NCBI RefSeq assembly: GCF_024171885.1
Contig: NZ_JAMTCP010000011.1
Coordinates: 62,001-126,000, forward strand
DNA length: 64,000 bases
Reading direction: 5' to 3'
From: Streptoalloteichus tenebrarius
GTDB lineage: Bacteria > Actinomycetota > Actinomycetes > Mycobacteriales > Pseudonocardiaceae
The stretch's first letter is position 1, and the number at the start of each line of letters is the position of its first letter. A model generated the notes under the pieces. The model searched no databases and was not told the DNA's origin. It was given only the letters and a program-made list of their open reading frames with translations. Position numbers and translations under genes: made by a program. Positions 44,942 to 64,000 of the stretch are shown here, in pieces.

Positions 44942-45060
44942 AGCCCTAGAGCGATCCGAGACCGACCTGGCGGGGCGGCCCGACGTCGGCCTCGCGTCAG
45001 CGTGTCGCCCCGGCGGGACCCCGTCGCGCGAACACCGCGCGGCGCCCGACGTCGGACCCG

Positions 45061-45110
45061 GGAGGACCGGGAGGACCGGGAGGACCGGGAGGACCGGGAG
45101 GACCCGGGAG
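45061..45110 (+). repeat. 9-bp tandem repeat upstream of the DAHP synthase gene
   Basis: About five copies of GGAGGACCG in series. The frame is open through it (an Arg-Glu-Asp repeat) but the gene start is downstream at 45155. The repeated GGAGG could act as extra ribosome-binding sequence. Confidence 0.8.
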
Positions 45111-45154
45111 CGCGCGCACCCAGAACGGCCGACCCGCTGGAGAAAGGTGACCCG

Positions 45155-46219
45155 ATGATCGTCGCCAGGATGCGGTCCACTGTGGAGCTGGCCGAGCAGC
45201 ACCGGCTGGCCGCCCACTGGGACGGCCAGGGACACCGCTCGTTCCGCTGCCGGGTCGGCCGGTGGACGCTCGTCACGTTCCCCGACGTCGTCGCCGGGTC
45301 CCCGGCCGGTCAGGAGTTCGTCGAGGCGTTGCGCGCCGTCCCGGGGATCGAGTCCGTGGTCGACAGCACCGAGTCGCCGCCGCTGGCGAGCCTGCTGGCC
45401 ACCGGTGAGCCGAGCGTCGTCCCGGTGGCGGGCGACCGGAGTGTGGGCGGCGGCGGGTTCACCGTCATCGCCGGTCCGTGCGCGGTGGAGGACGAGACCC
45501 AGTTGATGACCCTGGCGCGGGAGGTGCGGGATCACGGCGCCGACCTGCTCCGGGGCGGGGCCTTCAAACCCCGCACCTCGCCCTACGCCTTCCAGGGCCT
45601 GGGTGGGGAGGGACTGCGGATGCTGCGGGAGGCGTCCGAGGCCACCGGGCTCCCGGTCGTCACCGAGGTCCTCGACGTGGCGGGGGTGGAGGCCGTGGCC
45701 GAGGTGGCGCACGTGCTCCAGATCGGCGCGCGGAACGGCCAGAACTTCGCGCTGCTCCGCGAGGTGGCGCTCACCGGCCTGCCCGTCCTGCTCAAGCGGG
45801 GGTTCGGGTGCACCGTCGAGGAGTGGCTGCACAGCGCCGAATACCTGCTGATGGCGGGCAACGGCCACGTCGTGCTCTGCGAGCGCGGCATCCGCACCTT
45901 CGAGAACGCGACCCGGTTCACGTTGGACATCAGCGCGGTGCCCCTGGTGAAGCGGATCAGTCACCTCCCGGTGGTCGTCGACCCCAGCCACGCCTGCGGG
46001 CGCAGCGACCTGGTGGAGCCGTTGGCCGCCGTCGCGGCGGCAGCCGGGGCGGACGGCGTGATGGTCGACGTGCACCACGACGCCGACGCGGCGCGGTGCG
46101 ACGGGAAGCAGGCGATCACTCCGGAGGAGTTCGGCGCGCTGGTGCACCGGACCGGCCGCGTCCTGCGCGGCCTCGACCGTCCGGCCCCGGAGGCGGGGCG
46201 CGCGCTGGCCGCGACGTAA
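45155..46219 (+). CDS. aroF: DAHP synthase, type I-beta (AroF/KDOPS-like)
   Basis: 354 residues. An N-terminal ferredoxin-like regulatory domain (1-80) precedes a TIM barrel with FTVIAGPCAVE, GAFKPRTSPYAFQG, LQIGARNGQNF, LLKRGF, CERGIRTFE and VVDPSHACGRSD. It joins PEP and erythrose 4-phosphate, the entry to chorismate. In this cluster it should raise the supply of chorismate for p-aminobenzoate. The family motif ARNMQNF reads ARNGQNF here. ATG 45155 follows GAGAAAGGTGA; a GTCC-N5-GGAC palindrome follows the stop. Confidence 0.9.
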   Translation: MIVARMRSTVELAEQHRLAAHWDGQGHRSFRCRVGRWTLVTFPDVVAGSPAGQEFVEALRAVPGIESVVDSTESPPLASLLATGEPSVVPVAGDRSVGGGGFTVIAGPCAVEDETQLMTLAREVRDHGADLLRGGAFKPRTSPYAFQGLGGEGLRMLREASEATGLPVVTEVLDVAGVEAVAEVAHVLQIGARNGQNFALLREVALTGLPVLLKRGFGCTVEEWLHSAEYLLMAGNGHVVLCERGIRTFENATRFTLDISAVPLVKRISHLPVVVDPSHACGRSDLVEPLAAVAAAAGADGVMVDVHHDADAARCDGKQAITPEEFGALVHRTGRVLRGLDRPAPEAGRALAAT

Positions 46220-46363
46220 CCCCGGTGTCCACAGTGGACTAAGCGCGAGCGCCGCGCCCGGTTCGCGACGCCGGCCCGAGATCTCGGTGCGGGACCCGCG
46301 TGCGGCACGTCGTTGCCGGGAGCACCGCCCGTCCGGAGGCCGCCCCCTGCGAGGAAGGAAGCG

Positions 46364-52213
<5,850 letters not shown>

Positions 52214-52265
52214 GCGCCCCGGCACGGCGACGCCCCCGACCGACGTGGACTGAATGAGGTGTCCC

Positions 52266-59057
<6,792 letters not shown>

Positions 59058-59080
59058 GGGAAGGGAGGGAGGAGTTCGCC

Positions 59081-63856
<4,776 letters not shown>

Positions 63857-63956
63857 CGACGAAGCGCGCCCGCAGCGAAGGACGATGGTCCCGACGCCCG
63901 CCGTGCGGGGCGCACCAGCAGAACGAGCGGACCGAGTCGCAGTAGGGAGCCCATCC

Positions 63957-64000
63957 GTGACCTTCGACGAGCGCGTGAACGGCGGCATCACCAAGGAAGT
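63957..64000 (+). CDS. Start of the next gene, cut by window edge
   Basis: GTG 63957 with AGGGAG 7 nt upstream opens VTFDERVNGGITKEV before the window ends. It lacks the docking-helix plus PVAIVG start of a further PKS module, so it may be a tailoring or release enzyme. Nothing more can be said. Confidence 0.45.
   Translation, partial: MTFDERVNGGITKE

Overview
The window is very GC-rich DNA with actinomycete traits: GTG and TTG starts, several leaderless promoters with a TAG-type -10 box just before the start codon, SARP, STAS, MEDS and F420-type proteins, and modular type I polyketide synthases. The Imm1-type immunity gene, the XRE/zinc-finger locus and the gene mix suggest Pseudonocardiales (Saccharothrix/Actinosynnema-like). 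That placement is inference, not proof.

From 1 to about 37 kb the DNA is an accessory chromosomal region. It is made mainly of small regulator-plus-effector units: TetR with YqeB-like protein; TetR with a DUF6204 protein; TetR divergent from an SDR; TetR divergent from an alpha/beta hydrolase; GntR divergent from an MFS exporter; TetR divergent from a siderophore-interacting protein; MerR with an MFS exporter and an F420-dependent reductase. Many of these have readable palindromic operators. Also present are a macrolide-type glycosyltransferase, a STAS/MEDS-ATPase pair, an FAD oxidoreductase, a UDP-GlcNAc 2-epimerase divergent from a membrane glycosyltransferase, a glutamyl-tRNA synthetase, a leucine-rich-repeat protein, and an XRE locus with a frameshifted partner. 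Scars of rearrangement include a miaB-like fragment and an Imm1 gene fused to the tail of a membrane protein gene. Three copies of a repeat, lying next to DnaA-box-like sequences, sit in the intergenic gaps.

From 37.9 kb to the right edge lies the left part of a nitroaryl-primed type I polyketide cluster. It holds a large SARP regulator, an acyl-CoA ligase, an AurF-type p-aminobenzoate N-oxygenase with all seven diiron ligands, a type II thioesterase, a DAHP synthase, and three single-module PKS proteins whose docking ends fit the order PKS1, PKS2, PKS3. The inferred route is: DAHP synthase feeds chorismate; a p-aminobenzoate synthase (not in the window) makes PABA; the AurF homologue oxidises it to p-nitrobenzoate; the ligase activates it; PKS1 (methylmalonyl; KR, DH) and PKS2 (malonyl; KR, DH, ER) extend it. 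This mirrors the start of the aureothin line.

The unusual points are an N-terminal ACP on PKS1 whose carrier serine is Gly, a PKS3 ketosynthase whose catalytic Cys is Ser, a PKS3 ketoreductase that has lost its catalytic residues, a near-identical G-rich KR tract shared by PKS1 and PKS2, and a three-copy 11-bp-period repeat that looks like the SARP binding site before the N-oxygenase operon. A 13-bp palindrome (GTCC-N5-GGAC) recurs across the whole window, in gene ends and in PKS linkers.
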